From Intestinirhabdus alba (GTDB lineage Bacteria; Pseudomonadota; Gammaproteobacteria; Enterobacterales; Enterobacteriaceae): DNA of 40,543 nt. The position numbers were made by a program, and so were the translations under genes. The stretch covers positions 1 to 40,543 of the forward strand of contig NZ_WMJZ01000034.1 in assembly GCF_009711095.1 (NCBI RefSeq). Reading direction: 5' to 3'. Below are positions 15,869 to 26,683 of this stretch, in pieces. The notes under the pieces are model-generated. The model was not told where the DNA came from and did not search any database. It saw nothing but the letters and a program-made list of their open reading frames with translations. The first letter of the stretch is position 1. Each line of letters starts with the position of its first letter.

Positions 15869-18124
15869 TTATCCCGCCTGCCGGGCCTTGTTGAAGTTAA
15901 TCAGGCTGCCTGCCTTAATAATTTCACGCTCTTCGGCGGTCAGATTCTCCATATAGAGGGCGATCTCCTCAACCTCTCCCGACGCGCGAATCACCCAGGC
16001 GGCAATCGGCTCGCCGCAGCGGTCCAGCGCCGCGCGGATACCGGGAATATAGATATGGTCGCCTACCTCGAAGGTCGGATCGTCCACCATCTGCAGCGGC
16101 AGCATTCCCCAGTTGATCACGTTAGAGCGGTAGCGCTTGGTGGCGTACTGGCGGGCGATATTCGCCAGGCCGCCGATGACGCGCTGGCAGCTTGCCGCCT
16201 GTTCGCGCGCCGAGCCGTCGCCGGGTTTGATGGCGTAAATCATACTGCCAATTTCTGTCTTCAGCGGATCAACCTGCTGCTGACCGGGGATCTGGCGGAT
16301 ACGCTCAAAAACCGGTGCCAGCTCGCTCACCTCGCCGGCCTGCCGCTTTTTCTCCAGCGCGGCGACGGCTTTGCTTCTGCCAACGTAGCCCGGATCCCGG
16401 CGCGAAAGGGTAAACTCCGCCAGCCCCAGCGGGTTAGAACGGTATGAAGAGGTTTCGCCGGAGGGGATCAGCTCATCGGTGGTGGTAACCTCATCAAGAA
16501 TTTTTGACGAGACGCTGAGCAGGATATTTTCGGTCAGCGCGCCCAGCTCCGGCCAGTCGCGGATGTTGGGGCCGTAAATCAGCGCCTGCTGCGTCGCCCC
16601 CTTCACGTAGCCCTGGTAAACGCGGTGGCGATAGGAGGTCGGGTCGAAGGCGTAGTCAGGCACCCGCTCCTCGGCGGTCGCCGCCGTAAGGTAGCCGCCG
16701 TTCGCCGCTGTGGCGGCAATTGAGCGGGCGTCCATCAGCGCCACGGCGGACATCTGTCCGTTACCCGGCTTCGAGCCTTCGCGGTTAGGGAAGTTGCGGG
16801 TGGTGTGGCGGATGCTCAGCCCGTTGTTGACCGGGGTATCGCCAGCGCCGAAGCACGGCCCGCAGAACGCCGTTCTGACAATCGCCCCCGCGCCGATCAG
16901 ATCCGCTATCGCCCCCTGCTGCGTTAAGTTCATAAACACCGGCTGTGACGAGGGATAGACCGCCAGCGAGAAGACGTCGTCGCCGCAGGATTTACCGCGC
17001 AGCGCGTTGGCGGCGGCGATCACGTTCTCATAGTTACCGCCGGAGCAGCCGGCAATAATGCCCTGCTGGACCTTTAAGCGCCCGTTTTCAACTTTATCCA
17101 GCAGGGAGAGGCGGGCCTGGCCGTGGCCGATGCGCTCGGACTCTTTTTCAACTTCGCGCAGAATATCGGTCAGGTTCTCGTACAGGGCGTCGATGGTATA
17201 GACATTGCCCGGATGGAACGGCAGCGCGATCATCGGCTTAATGGCGCTGAGATCGACATAAACGCAGCCGTCGTACCAGGCCAGCGGCTGCGGGCTAAGG
17301 GCGCGATAATCCGCTTCCCGGCCGTGCAGCGCCAGCCAGCTGCGGGTCTCGTCGTCCGTCTGCCAGATGGAGCTAAGGCAGGTGGTCTCGGTGGTCATCA
17401 CGTCAATGCTGTTGCGGTAGTCGGTGGAGAGGTTTGCGATGCCCGGTCCGACAAACTCCATCACTTTATTTTTGACGTAGCCGTTTTTAAACACCGCGCC
17501 CACGATGGCCAGCGCCACGTCGTGTGGGCCAACGCCCGGAGCGGGCTTGCCGGTCAGATAGACCGCTACTACGTCCGGATAGTCGATATCCCAGCTGTCG
17601 TTCAGCAGCTGTTTCACCAGCTCGCCGCCCCCTTCGCCGACGGCCATCGTTCCCAGCGCACCGTAGCGGGTATGGCTGTCGGAGCCGAGGATCATCTTGC
17701 CGCCGCCGGCCATCATTTCGCGCATGTACTGGTGAATAACCGCAATATGCGGCGGCACAAAAATACCGCCGTAGCGCTTCGCGGCGGACAGGCCAAAAAT
17801 ATGGTCGTCGCTGTTAATCGTTCCGCCGACGGCGCACAGCGAGTTATGGCAGTTGGTTAACACGTAGGGTAAAGGAAAGCGCTCCATGCCGGAGGCTTTG
17901 GCGGTCTGAATAATGCCCACATAGGTAATATCGTGCGAGGTTAAGGCATCAAATTTTATTTTAAGCTTATCCATATTACCGGAGGTATTATGCGCGGCGA
18001 GAACCGACCATGAAATAGTGCCTTTTTTCGCCGCCTCTTTTTGCCCGCTATCCGCAAAATCTTCCCCGGCAATAATCTCTTTTCCTGCACGAAGATAAAC
18101 GCCATTCTCATAAAGCTTAATCAT
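15869..18124 (-). CDS. ybhJ: Aconitase family protein YbhJ
   Basis: 751 residues from the ATG at 18124, preceded by a well-placed GGAG; an ATG 12 bp further upstream lacks one. E. coli YbhJ is of similar size. Aconitase-type (de)hydratase: SDSHT at residues 148-152, and the three cluster cysteines in IAGCSGG (360) and FCGPC (421 and 424). The C-terminal swivel domain contains [15 protein letters not shown]. The substrate is unknown. Its partners ybhI (di/tricarboxylate carrier) and ybhH (PrpF-like isomerase) suggest a citrate-, aconitate- or methylaconitate-like acid. Last gene of the leftward ybhHIJ group, separated from ybhI by 197 bp. Confidence 0.93.
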   Translation of the reverse strand: MIKLYENGVYLRAGKEIIAGEDFADSGQKEAAKKGTISWSVLAAHNTSGNMDKLKIKFDALTSHDITYVGIIQTAKASGMERFPLPYVLTNCHNSLCAVGGTINSDDHIFGLSAAKRYGGIFVPPHIAVIHQYMREMMAGGGKMILGSDSHTRYGALGTMAVGEGGGELVKQLLNDSWDIDYPDVVAVYLTGKPAPGVGPHDVALAIVGAVFKNGYVKNKVMEFVGPGIANLSTDYRNSIDVMTTETTCLSSIWQTDDETRSWLALHGREADYRALSPQPLAWYDGCVYVDLSAIKPMIALPFHPGNVYTIDALYENLTDILREVEKESERIGHGQARLSLLDKVENGRLKVQQGIIAGCSGGNYENVIAAANALRGKSCGDDVFSLAVYPSSQPVFMNLTQQGAIADLIGAGAIVRTAFCGPCFGAGDTPVNNGLSIRHTTRNFPNREGSKPGNGQMSAVALMDARSIAATAANGGYLTAATAEERVPDYAFDPTSYRHRVYQGYVKGATQQALIYGPNIRDWPELGALTENILLSVSSKILDEVTTTDELIPSGETSSYRSNPLGLAEFTLSRRDPGYVGRSKAVAALEKKRQAGEVSELAPVFERIRQIPGQQQVDPLKTEIGSMIYAIKPGDGSAREQAASCQRVIGGLANIARQYATKRYRSNVINWGMLPLQMVDDPTFEVGDHIYIPGIRAALDRCGEPIAAWVIRASGEVEEIALYMENLTAEEREIIKAGSLINFNKARQAG

Positions 18125-18321
18125 CAGAAACTCCATCTATGCCGCGCGCTAACCGACGCGGGCGACCAGTAAAAATAGTCTTGTTATCTACCCGACCTGC
18201 CGCAGGCTATTCGACTTGTCTGTATGCCTGGAGCCGGGGTTGTGCAGGCGCTGTTGAAAAGCGCCCGCGGGGTTGTGCGCCTTATATCCGTAATAGCAGG
18301 GATTAAGGCGCGAATAGCGTG

Positions 18322-19755
18322 TTACAGCAGATTCCAGTTAATTAACATCTTCCACCACCAGACGCCGACGGTAATATGAATCAGGAAGGTCACCAGCGTC
18401 AGCACCGCCCCGACCGTCCACCAGGATTTAATATCGTTATAGCCCACGCCGAAAATAACCGGGCCGGCCGCCCCGCCGTAGTGGGTCACCATGCCGCCGT
18501 AGGAGTTGGAGAACAGCAGCGCCAGCGCGGTTAACATCAGCGGCGCGCCGGAGACGTTTGCCAGCATGGCGAATACCGGCATCATCGCCACAATATAGGC
18601 ACTGCCGGAGGCAAAGAAGTAGCGAATAATAATGCTGAGGAACAGGATTACGAAAAAGGCGACGTTGCTGTGGTTGCCAAAAGAGATATTATTTCTGAAC
18701 AGCTGCGCCAGCCAGTCGAAGAATTCCACTTTCGACAGCAGCGAGCTCAGGCCGATAATCCCGCCGTACCAGATTAAGGTATTCCAGCCGCCCTTGTTTT
18801 TAACCACGTCGTCCCAGGTGACAACCCCGAGCAGCAGCATGGCCCCCATGACCACGATAGCCACCGTGGACTCGTTGATCCCAAGGCTGCTGCTGAAGAT
18901 CCAGCCCAACAGCGCCAGAACAAAGATCCCCAGCAGCATCTTTTCCCGGCCCTTCATCGGCCCCAGATCCTCAAGCCCGGCTTTGGCGATGATTTTATTG
19001 TCCACCTTTTTAATTTCCGGCGGATACATAATGTAGATGGTCAGCGGTACCAGCAGCAGCATGATCAGCCCCGGCGCGCTCGCCGCCAGCGCCCAGCCGC
19101 CCCAGCTCAGCTGCAGGTGGCAGATATCGTTGATCATCTTCAGCGCCAGAATATTTCCCGCCATTGCGGTGAAGAACATATAGCTGGTGGTTTTGGTCAC
19201 CATGTAGACCGTTATCATTAAATAGCGGCCGACGCGGCGCGGGCTTTTTTCCGGCTCGGAGCCGAGCGCCACCGCCACGCTGTTGATGATGGGCAGGACG
19301 ATGCCGCCCGCCCGCGCCGTGTTCGACGGAGTCGCCGGGGCGAGGATCAGATCGAGAAACGCGGTGACGTAGCCCAGCCCGAGGGTGGTGCTGCCGATTT
19401 TACCAATCAGAATGTAGGCGATGCGCTTGCCCAGCCCGGTGGTGACAAACGCGGCGCTGAGGGTAAAGGCGGAAAACACCAGCCACGTGGTCCCTGAGGC
19501 GTAGCCGCTCAGCACGCTGGTCGTTTTAAACGCGCCGTCGGAGAGGTTGCCCACCACTACCATCGAGGCGGCAACCGCGACGAGCAGTACCACCGGCTCA
19601 GGGAAGGGCTTGATCACCAGGCCGACAATCGCCGCCAGATAGATACCAAACAGCACCCAGGCCAGCTGGCTTAATCCGGCGGGTGCCGGTATGACGCCGA
19701 TAATACAGGGGATCGCTAATATAGCGATGAGTTTCCATAACGCTTTTTTATTCAT
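18322..19755 (-). CDS. ybhI: DASS family anion:sodium symporter YbhI
   Basis: 477 residues, the E. coli YbhI length, rich in hydrophobic spans (about 12-14) and located in the inner membrane. The family motif SNTARAGGIVLPI is present in the first half. DASS (CitT/SdcS-like) carriers import dicarboxylates or tricarboxylates. Lies 72 bp after ybhH and before ybhJ in the same direction, so it is probably the uptake step for the acid handled by those enzymes. Substrate not established. Confidence 0.93.
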   Translation of the reverse strand: MNKKALWKLIAILAIPCIIGVIPAPAGLSQLAWVLFGIYLAAIVGLVIKPFPEPVVLLVAVAASMVVVGNLSDGAFKTTSVLSGYASGTTWLVFSAFTLSAAFVTTGLGKRIAYILIGKIGSTTLGLGYVTAFLDLILAPATPSNTARAGGIVLPIINSVAVALGSEPEKSPRRVGRYLMITVYMVTKTTSYMFFTAMAGNILALKMINDICHLQLSWGGWALAASAPGLIMLLLVPLTIYIMYPPEIKKVDNKIIAKAGLEDLGPMKGREKMLLGIFVLALLGWIFSSSLGINESTVAIVVMGAMLLLGVVTWDDVVKNKGGWNTLIWYGGIIGLSSLLSKVEFFDWLAQLFRNNISFGNHSNVAFFVILFLSIIIRYFFASGSAYIVAMMPVFAMLANVSGAPLMLTALALLFSNSYGGMVTHYGGAAGPVIFGVGYNDIKSWWTVGAVLTLVTFLIHITVGVWWWKMLINWNLL

Positions 19756-19827
19756 TTTTTTATTCCGTTTGTCCGTATGTTGTCATCCTTCACTTCTGCA
19801 TTTATCGCGCAGAGGCGATGAACCGGC

Positions 19828-20880
19828 TCAGGGCAGATAAACCTCTCCGGAAAAAATCTTTCTGGCAGTGCGAATAACGGAGGCGCGCAGAGCGGCGGGA
19901 TCGGTTCCCTGGCGAGCCAGCGCGATGTCCAGGCTGCCGCCGGGATGCTCAATAGTGATTTTGTCCCCCCCTTTTGGCCGCGCCACAGGCTGGCTCACCG
20001 TGCCCTCAATGGCACAGCTGCTGGCGATCGCGATGGCACCGGTGATCGCCAGCGCTTTATGGCAGGCGTGGGGCATAAAGTAGCGGGCGCAGATCGAGCC
20101 GCCGTCGGCGGGCGGGGAGATCAGCACCGGCTTCGGAATCACGCTGTTGCGCACGTCGCCCAGTCCCATGGCTTCGCCGGCCTGCAGACGAATGGACTCA
20201 AGGCGACGCAGGAATTCCGCATCGCCGTCCAGCTCGGCCGGTTTTTCATAGCCGCTTTTGCCCAGCGACTGCGCCGGGATCAGCACGACCGGCATCGCCA
20301 TATCGATGCAGGTCACCTCCACGCCGTCAAAGCAGTCGATACGCCGACCGGTGGGAAAAATATGCCCGGTTTTCGCCCCGGCAGCGTTCAGAAAGGTCAA
20401 CCCGACCGGGGCGGCGGTTCCCGGCACGCCGTCAATTCTGGCCTCGCCGTCATAGGTCACCGCGCCGTCCGGCGTCTGGACGTCGGCTTCAATATAGGTA
20501 TTGGTGTTTACGTTACGGATGCGCACCCGGGTAACCGGAGCGGTGGCATTGACCAGGCCGTGCTCGATGGCGAACGACCCGACGGCGGAGAGCATATTGC
20601 CGCAGTTGGGCGTGGTATCAACCCGCTGCTCATGCACCAGCACCTGGGCGAACAGGTAGTCGACGTCGGCGGCGGGGTCCGCCGAGCGGTCAACAATCGC
20701 CACCTTGCTGGTCAGCGGATTGCCGCCGCCGATGCCGTCTATTTCCAGCTCGTTGCCCGATCCCATAATCGCCATCAGGACGTTATCGCGCTGGCGCGGC
20801 TCCTGGGGCAGGTGCTGCGCCAATAAAAACGCGCCGCGGGAGGTGCCTCCTCGCATCATGACACAAGGTATTTTTTTCAT
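19828..20880 (-). CDS. ybhH: PrpF-like isomerase YbhH
   Basis: 350 residues from the second in-frame ATG (20880), which has GAGGG at a proper distance and matches the E. coli protein length; the ATG two codons upstream is too close to the ribosome-binding site. PrpF/DUF453 family with the diaminopimelate epimerase fold. Characterised PrpF isomerises methylaconitate for the AcnD route of the 2-methylcitrate cycle. Conserved stretches are GGTSRGAFLL (11-20), DGIGGGNPLTSKVA (48-61) and TPNCGN (90-95). First gene of the leftward ybhHIJ set, divergent from ybhD, whose LysR product is the obvious candidate regulator. Confidence 0.92.
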   Translation of the reverse strand: MKKIPCVMMRGGTSRGAFLLAQHLPQEPRQRDNVLMAIMGSGNELEIDGIGGGNPLTSKVAIVDRSADPAADVDYLFAQVLVHEQRVDTTPNCGNMLSAVGSFAIEHGLVNATAPVTRVRIRNVNTNTYIEADVQTPDGAVTYDGEARIDGVPGTAAPVGLTFLNAAGAKTGHIFPTGRRIDCFDGVEVTCIDMAMPVVLIPAQSLGKSGYEKPAELDGDAEFLRRLESIRLQAGEAMGLGDVRNSVIPKPVLISPPADGGSICARYFMPHACHKALAITGAIAIASSCAIEGTVSQPVARPKGGDKITIEHPGGSLDIALARQGTDPAALRASVIRTARKIFSGEVYLP

Positions 20881-21059
20881 CGCCATTCCCTCAATATTAA
20901 AAGCTTATTTTTATTGGGGTTATAGTTGCACGCCGCCAAAAAGGAGACTAATGACTTCAGGGCAGAAACTGATAACTTAAGAGCATTAATCTGCGCTTCA
21001 CGCCGGTAATAGGGTTAGTATGCTTTTACAGGGAAACGCGATCGCTGAGTGGAGAAGTA

Positions 21060-22013
21060 ATGAAAAATGAACTTTCGGGTATGAAGGCCTTTGTTACGCT
21101 GGCCGACGCCTCTTCTTTTAACAATGCCGCTAAATTACTTAATATTACGCAACCTGCATTAACACGTAAAATAAAAAAGATGGAGGATGATTTACATGTT
21201 CAGCTATTCGAAAGAACAACCAGAAAGGTAACATTAACAAAAGCGGGAAAAATGTTATTGCCCGAAGCCAGGGAGCTGGTCAGAAAACTGGAAGAAACGC
21301 TGTTTACTATTCGCGAACTCAATACTTATCACCACGGCATCATTACGCTGTCATGTATTCCCACCGCCGTGTTCTATTTTTTACCGGCCGCCATTGGAAA
21401 ATTTAATCAGCTCTATCCCAATATAAAAATACGAATTATTGAGCAAGGTACCAATGACTGCATGGAATCGGTCCTCTGCAACGAGGCTGACTTCGGCATA
21501 AATATGAACAACGTCACAAATTCCGCTATTAACTTCACCCCGCTGGTCAATGAACCCTTCGTTCTCGCCTGCCGACGGGATCATCCGCTGGCCCATAAAC
21601 AGCTGGTGGAGTGGCAGGAACTGCTGAATTACACGCTGATTGGAGTTCGTTCATCCAGCGGCAACCGGCTGCTTATTGAACAAAACCTGGCGGATAAGCC
21701 GTGGAAGCTGGAGTGGTTTTACGAGGTGCGTCACCTTTCCACCTCCCTGGGGCTGGTGGAGGCCGGGCTGGGGGTCTCCGTGCTGCCGGGGCTGGCGATG
21801 CCGCAAAGCCCGCATCCAACCCTGACGGGTATTCCGCTTATTGAGCCGGTGGTCCGCCGCACGCTGGGGATTATTCGCCGCAAGGATGCCCTGCTCTCCC
21901 CTATCGCCGAACGTTTTTTCACCCTGCTGCTCAACCTGTGGGCCGACGACGGCAACACGCTGTGGGCTCCCCTCTCTGGGGACTGCGCGGCTGCCCCGTC
22001 GGAGAGCGACTGA
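21060..22013 (+). CDS. ybhD: LysR-type transcriptional regulator YbhD
   Basis: 317 residues. The N-terminal winged helix-turn-helix is typical (ASSFNNAAKLLNITQPALTR, about residues 17-36), followed by the linker helix and the effector-binding domain, which begins near HHGIITLSCIPTAVFYFLP. Transcribed divergently from ybhHIJ with a 179-bp gap, the classical LysR arrangement, so it probably activates that operon in response to its substrate. The upstream region and first 400 bp of the gene are clearly more AT-rich than the second half. Its ligand is unknown. Confidence 0.92.
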   Translation: MKNELSGMKAFVTLADASSFNNAAKLLNITQPALTRKIKKMEDDLHVQLFERTTRKVTLTKAGKMLLPEARELVRKLEETLFTIRELNTYHHGIITLSCIPTAVFYFLPAAIGKFNQLYPNIKIRIIEQGTNDCMESVLCNEADFGINMNNVTNSAINFTPLVNEPFVLACRRDHPLAHKQLVEWQELLNYTLIGVRSSSGNRLLIEQNLADKPWKLEWFYEVRHLSTSLGLVEAGLGVSVLPGLAMPQSPHPTLTGIPLIEPVVRRTLGIIRRKDALLSPIAERFFTLLLNLWADDGNTLWAPLSGDCAAAPSESD

Positions 22014-22043
22014 AACCTCACTCTTCGACGGGAAAGATCCGGC

Positions 22044-23045
22044 CTAATCCGGCAGGGCGTTGATGGTTACCCACATCGGCCCCTGCCCCACCGCATAGCG
22101 GCCTTTTTCACTCAGCAGCCCCTGGGCACCGGTGATTTCATAGACCGCAATATGGTGTGATTTCTGCCCGGTGGCAATCAGATATTTACCGCTGTGGTCA
22201 ATATTGAAGCCGCGTGGCTGAGTTTCCGTCGGCTGGAAGCCCTCCACGCTCAGCACGCTGCCGTCTTCTGAAACGCTGAAAAGGGTAATCAGGCTGGCGG
22301 TGCGGTCGCAGGCGTACAGGTGGCGACCGTCCGGCGTAATATGGATATCCGCCGCCCAGCGGGTATCGGCGAAATCGGCGGGCATCATATCCAGGGTCTG
22401 CACCCGCTCAATATGGCCGTGGGCATCCCGTAGCGCCCAGACGTCCACCGAGCCGTTAAGCTCGTTAACGCAGTAGGCGAACGGCTGATTCGGATGAAAG
22501 ACCATATGACGCGGACCGGCCCCCTCAACGGTGGTCACCTCCGCCGGCGTTCTGGCGCGCAGCGTGCCGTCTTCGCCAGGGGTAAACAGGCAGATGCGAT
22601 CCTGCTTCAGGGCCGGCACCCACAGGGTGCGGTTATCCGGCGAGATATTGGCGGAGTGGCAGCCTTCCAGCCCTTCCACCACCTCCACGACGCCAACCGG
22701 CAGGCCCTCCTCCAGGCGGGTGACGCTAACGCTCCCGGCATTATAGGAGCTGACGAACAGAAAACGCCCGTCACGATCGGTAGAGATATGGGTCGGGCTG
22801 CCCGGCAGGGCGGATTCGGCGGCCAGGGTCAGCGTGCCGTCCTCCGGCGCAATGCGCCAGGCCAGCACGCGAAACGCCGGCCGTACGCCGACGTACAAAT
22901 AGCGCTTATCCGGGCTGACCACCATCGGCTGAACCTGCCCCGGCACGTCAACCACCTGCCGCAGCGCCAGCTCCCCCTGCTGGCTCAGGCTCCAGACGTG
23001 GATCTGCTGACTTTCCGGGCTGGCGATATATACTGTCTGTTTCAT
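22044..23045 (-). CDS. pgl: 6-phosphogluconolactonase
   Basis: 333 residues from ATG 23045, which follows the AGGAGC ribosome-binding site; a longer in-frame extension upstream is not supported. This is the beta-propeller type lactonase (E. coli YbhE/Pgl, 331 residues) that hydrolyses 6-phosphogluconolactone in the oxidative pentose phosphate pathway. Repeated blade motifs are visible, such as [41 protein letters not shown] and [13 protein letters not shown]. Cytoplasmic. Convergent with ybhD (30-bp gap) and divergent from ybhA. Confidence 0.96.
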   Translation of the reverse strand: MKQTVYIASPESQQIHVWSLSQQGELALRQVVDVPGQVQPMVVSPDKRYLYVGVRPAFRVLAWRIAPEDGTLTLAAESALPGSPTHISTDRDGRFLFVSSYNAGSVSVTRLEEGLPVGVVEVVEGLEGCHSANISPDNRTLWVPALKQDRICLFTPGEDGTLRARTPAEVTTVEGAGPRHMVFHPNQPFAYCVNELNGSVDVWALRDAHGHIERVQTLDMMPADFADTRWAADIHITPDGRHLYACDRTASLITLFSVSEDGSVLSVEGFQPTETQPRGFNIDHSGKYLIATGQKSHHIAVYEITGAQGLLSEKGRYAVGQGPMWVTINALPD

Positions 23046-23203
23046 GTTTGCTCCTCTGCTTTCGGCGAACGGCGGTAACCATCGCACAGCTTAATGTAGT
23101 CGCGTTTAACGGTGAATGCGGTAAGTTATGCGGAGACGTTTTCCCGACCGCCCGGTCGGTGTACCATTCCGACGGCCCCTTCAACGTTAATTCGGAAATC
23201 GTT

Positions 23204-24022
23204 ATGACCACCCGCGTGATTGCCCTTGATTTAGACGGTACGCTGCTTACGCCCAAAAAGACCCTGCTCCCCTCCTCCCTTGAGGCGCTCTCCCGCGTCA
23301 GGGAAGCCGGCTATCGGCTGGTCATCGTCACGGGCCGCCATCACGTTGCTATCCACCCTTTTTATCAGGCGCTGGCGCTGGATACACCTGCAATCTGCTG
23401 CAACGGCGTCTACTTGTATGATTATCAGGCGAAAACCGTCCTGGAATCCGATCCCATGCCGGTGGATAAAGCGCTACAGCTGATCGCGCAGCTCGAAGAG
23501 CAGCAGATCCACGGTCTGATGTACGTGGATAACGCCATGCTCTATGAGCGCCCGACCGGCCACGTGATCCGCACCGCGGGCTGGGCGCAAACCCTGCCAC
23601 CGGAGCAGCGCCCGACCTTTATCCAGGTGCCCTCGCTGGCGCAGGCGGCGCGCGAAGCGGACGCCGTGTGGAAGTTTGCCCTTACCGACGAGGATCTGCC
23701 TAAGCTGCGGCAGTTTGCCCGGCGCGCCGGGCAGCAGCTCGACCTGGCGTGCGAATGGTCATGGCACGATCAGGTGGATATCGCCCGCGCGGGCTGCAGC
23801 AAAGGGAAGCGCCTGAGCCAGTGGATCGCCGCGCAAGGAGGCTCAATGGAGGACGTCATCGCCTTTGGCGACAACTATAACGATATCAGCATGCTGGAGG
23901 CGGCGGGCGTCGGCGTGGCGATGGGCAACGCCGACGACGCGGTGAAGGCGCGGGCAAACGTCGTGATCGGCGATAACACCAGCGACAGCATCGCGAAGTT
24001 TATCTACGGCCATCTGCTGTGA
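23204..24022 (+). CDS. ybhA: HAD superfamily Cof-type sugar/PLP phosphatase YbhA
   Basis: 272 residues from ATG 23204, equal to E. coli YbhA; the open frame reaches further upstream but starts inside the pgl promoter. HAD motif I is DLDGTLL (Asp9 nucleophile, Asp11 acid/base), and motif IV is AFGDNYNDISMLEAAG near the C-terminus. The C2b cap is typical of the Cof subfamily. E. coli YbhA dephosphorylates pyridoxal 5'-phosphate and several sugar phosphates. Its end abuts the modC end (converging genes, no gap). Confidence 0.95.
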   Translation: MTTRVIALDLDGTLLTPKKTLLPSSLEALSRVREAGYRLVIVTGRHHVAIHPFYQALALDTPAICCNGVYLYDYQAKTVLESDPMPVDKALQLIAQLEEQQIHGLMYVDNAMLYERPTGHVIRTAGWAQTLPPEQRPTFIQVPSLAQAAREADAVWKFALTDEDLPKLRQFARRAGQQLDLACEWSWHDQVDIARAGCSKGKRLSQWIAAQGGSMEDVIAFGDNYNDISMLEAAGVGVAMGNADDAVKARANVVIGDNTSDSIAKFIYGHLL

Positions 24023-25081
24023 TCAGGCGGTGATCGACACGCTTTTGATCTGCGCGTAGAGCCACAGGCCAGGCCTGATATTCAGCTCATCCCTGGCCCA
24101 GGGGCTGATGCGCGCCCACAGGGTTTTGCCGCCTACCTCAAGCCGCACCTCGACCTGGCCGTTATCATCATAGCACTCGGCCACCTTCCCCCGCAGCACG
24201 TTGCGGATGCTGCTCTGCTGCGGCGGCTGCAGTACCAGCGATACGTCGGAGGACTGAATGCGAATGCGCAGCGCGGCCTGCAGCGGCTCCTCCAGCCGGT
24301 TCACCCACAGATGCTGATCGCCGAGGGCCAGCGCGGTCATCGCGTAGTGCGGATGGTGTTCCAGCACGCTGACCTTCAGGATGCTGCTCTGCTGCTCTCT
24401 CGGCAGCCACGGATGCATTACGCTGCTGCTCCACACCTCCTCCAGCGGCCCGAACGCTCTGACCTGGCCGTTTTCCAGCACCATCACGCTATCCGCCAGG
24501 TGCAGGATTTCGTCGAGCGAGTGGCTGACGTAGAGCATGGGAACGTTGATTTCGCGCGCCAGGCGCTGCAGCCAGGGCAGCAGTTCACGCTTGCGCGGGA
24601 TGTCCAGCGAGGCGAGCGGCTCGTCGAGCAGCAGCAGCTCCGGCGCGGTCAGTAGCGCCCGGCCTATCGCCACGCGCTGTTTTTCACCGCCGGAGAGGTT
24701 CCCCGGCAGGCGGTCAAGCAGCGGTTCAATGCCGAGCAGGGCCACCAGTTTATCAAACTGCCCGGCCATGCTTTTCGCCATGCCGTAGCGCAGATTGCCG
24801 CGTACCTTGTAGTGGGGGAAGAGGCGCGCATCCTGAAAAACGTAGCCGACGCGGCGCTTTTCCGGCGGCAGGCAGAGGCCCTTTTCCGCGTCGCTAAGCG
24901 TCCGGCCGTTGAGCACAATGCGCCCTTTCTGCGGCCGCGTCAGCCCGCTGATGGCGTTGATAAGCGAGGTTTTTCCTGCCCCGGAGACGCCAAAAATGGC
25001 GGTGATCCCGCTGGCGGCCAGGGTTTCGTTAAGGGTCAGGCAGTGGCTGCCCAGGGTCTGGGTAAAGTTAAGTTCCAGCAC
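24023..25081 (-). CDS. modC: Molybdate ABC transporter ATPase ModC
   Basis: 352 residues if the GTG at 25079-25081 is used, which restores the exact E. coli length and LELNF start; the ATG 42 bp upstream would overlap modB. Walker [10 protein letters not shown] (31-39), signature [14 protein letters not shown], Walker B LLLLDEP, and a C-terminal TOBE/Mop domain that binds oxyanion. Powers ModB to import molybdate for molybdenum cofactor synthesis. Starts 2 bp after the modB stop. Last gene of modABC. Confidence 0.96.
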   Translation of the reverse strand: MLELNFTQTLGSHCLTLNETLAASGITAIFGVSGAGKTSLINAISGLTRPQKGRIVLNGRTLSDAEKGLCLPPEKRRVGYVFQDARLFPHYKVRGNLRYGMAKSMAGQFDKLVALLGIEPLLDRLPGNLSGGEKQRVAIGRALLTAPELLLLDEPLASLDIPRKRELLPWLQRLAREINVPMLYVSHSLDEILHLADSVMVLENGQVRAFGPLEEVWSSSVMHPWLPREQQSSILKVSVLEHHPHYAMTALALGDQHLWVNRLEEPLQAALRIRIQSSDVSLVLQPPQQSSIRNVLRGKVAECYDDNGQVEVRLEVGGKTLWARISPWARDELNIRPGLWLYAQIKSVSITA

Positions 25082-25083
25082 GA

Positions 25084-25773
25084 TCAGCCCCCCATCCGTC
25101 GACGGCTGAGGCGCGCCAGCCATTCAGAAATCAGCAGAGAAATCAGCGCCAGCACGATGGAGATAACGCACAGCCGCGCCGCCGCCCCTTCGCCGCCCGG
25201 CGTCTGGATCAGGGTATACATCGCCGACGGAATGGTGCGGGTTTCACCGGGAATATTCGACACAAAGGTAATGGTCGCGCCGAATTCACCAAGCGATCGG
25301 GCGAAGGCCAGCACCGTACCGACGATAATGCCCGGCAGGGTCAACGGCAGGGTAATGGTAAAGAAGACCCGCCAGCGGCCCGCGCCCAGGGTTCTGGCGG
25401 CCTGCTCCAGCCTGACGTCCACCCCCTCCAGCGCCAGGCGGATCGCCCGCACCATCAGGGGGAAGGACATCACCGCCGCCGCCAGCACGGCCCCCCGCCA
25501 GCTGAAGGCGAAGGTAATGCCGAACACATCATATAGCCACTGGCCGATAACGCCGCGCCGCCCCATGGCCACCAGCAGCAGATAGCCGACCACCACCGGA
25601 GGCAGCACCAGCGGCAGGTGCAGCGCGCTGTCGAGCAGGGCTTTGCCTGGAAAGGTGCAGCGCACCAAAAGCCAGGCAAAGAAGATCCCAAACGGCAGGC
25701 TGAACAGCACGGCCAGGGAAGAGACTTTCAGGCTGAGCAGAACCGCCTGCCATTCTGGATCGGTGAATATCAT
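25084..25773 (-). CDS. modB: Molybdate ABC transporter permease ModB
   Basis: 229 residues, as in E. coli. Inner-membrane channel subunit with about five transmembrane helices. The ABC coupling (EAA) loop is recognisable in [23 protein letters not shown]. Its start overlaps the modA stop by one base (TAATG), so translation is coupled. Partners are ModA in the periplasm and ModC in the cytoplasm. Confidence 0.96.
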   Translation of the reverse strand: MIFTDPEWQAVLLSLKVSSLAVLFSLPFGIFFAWLLVRCTFPGKALLDSALHLPLVLPPVVVGYLLLVAMGRRGVIGQWLYDVFGITFAFSWRGAVLAAAVMSFPLMVRAIRLALEGVDVRLEQAARTLGAGRWRVFFTITLPLTLPGIIVGTVLAFARSLGEFGATITFVSNIPGETRTIPSAMYTLIQTPGGEGAAARLCVISIVLALISLLISEWLARLSRRRMGG

Positions 25774-26546
25774 TACCTGGTCGTAAATCCGTAACGTTTA
25801 AAGATTTCCGCGGCCTGCGGTCCCTTCAGATAGTCATAGAAGGCTTCAACCGTGGCGTTTTTATGCCCGTCAACAATCGCAACCGGGTACTCTACTTTTT
25901 TATGGGAATCTTCCGGGAAGGTTGCCACCACCTTTACGCCCTTGCCGGCGACGGCGTCAGAGCCGTAAACAATGCCCAGCGGCGCTTCGCTGCGCTCTAC
26001 CAGCGCCAGCGCGCTGCGCACATCCTCCGCAGGGGCCAGCTTCGGCGAGAGGGTATCCCATGCGCCAAGCTTTTGCAGCGCCTCTTTAGCGTAGATGCCC
26101 GCCGGAACGTGCTGCGGATCGCCGACCGCCAGACGGCCGCCGTTCAGCAGCGGGAGCCAGTTCGTCTTCGCGTCGATCGTGAACGCCTTCTGTTCGCTGG
26201 CCTTCGGTGCCACCACCACCAGGCTGTTGCCAAGCAGCGTACTGCGCGTGGCGGTGTCTATCGCTTTTTTATCTACCGCGTAGTCCATCCACTTCTGGTC
26301 GGCGGAGATAAACAGATCCGCAGGCGCGCCCGCTTCAATCTGGCGGGCAAGCGTTGAAGAAGAGGCAAAAGAGGAGACCACCTCAACGTTTTTCTCTTTT
26401 TTCCACGCGGCGGCGATATCCTGCATCGCGTTGGTCAGCGAAGCGGCTGCAAATACGGTAATTTTGCTTTCATCTGCCAGCGCCTGCCCGGCCAGCGTGA
26501 AGGTTAATGTCGCCCCTGCGACCAGGCGTAACCATGTACGTGCCAT
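25773..26546 (-). CDS. modA: Molybdate-binding periplasmic protein ModA
   Basis: 257 residues, equal to the E. coli protein. Signal peptide at residues 1-24, cleaved after QALA. The mature part carries the molybdate pocket signature near its start (FAAASLTNAMQDIA) and, later, the GIYAKEAL and APLGIVYGSDAV segments common to ModA. Captures molybdate or tungstate and hands it to ModB. First gene of modABC, directly downstream of a ModE box. Confidence 0.97.
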   Translation of the reverse strand: MARTWLRLVAGATLTFTLAGQALADESKITVFAAASLTNAMQDIAAAWKKEKNVEVVSSFASSSTLARQIEAGAPADLFISADQKWMDYAVDKKAIDTATRSTLLGNSLVVVAPKASEQKAFTIDAKTNWLPLLNGGRLAVGDPQHVPAGIYAKEALQKLGAWDTLSPKLAPAEDVRSALALVERSEAPLGIVYGSDAVAGKGVKVVATFPEDSHKKVEYPVAIVDGHKNATVEAFYDYLKGPQAAEIFKRYGFTTR

Positions 26547-26565
26547 TTGTAACTCCTTTGAATAG

Positions 26566-26589
26566 CGTTATGCAGGCGCAAATATAACG
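26566..26589. promoter_or_regulatory. ModE operator of modABC
   Basis: The minus strand reads cgttatatttgcgcctgcat followed by aacg, an inverted CGTTATA...ATAACG pattern nearly identical to the E. coli modA operator. It lies 20 bp upstream of the modA start. Molybdate-loaded ModE (encoded at 27200) represses here when molybdate is ample. Confidence 0.92.
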
Positions 26590-26683
26590 ATAAAACGCGG
26601 CGATGCCCAGCGGGAATTGCCTGTCTTTAGCAGTGGTACAAAAAAATATCGGCAGGCAGGGGAAGATCTTGAGAAAAACAAAA

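Noticed and set aside
20887-21059. Search for a clear promoter and LysR box between ybhH and ybhD
   Set aside because: AT-rich gap, but I could not pick one site over several equally weak T-N11-A matches.
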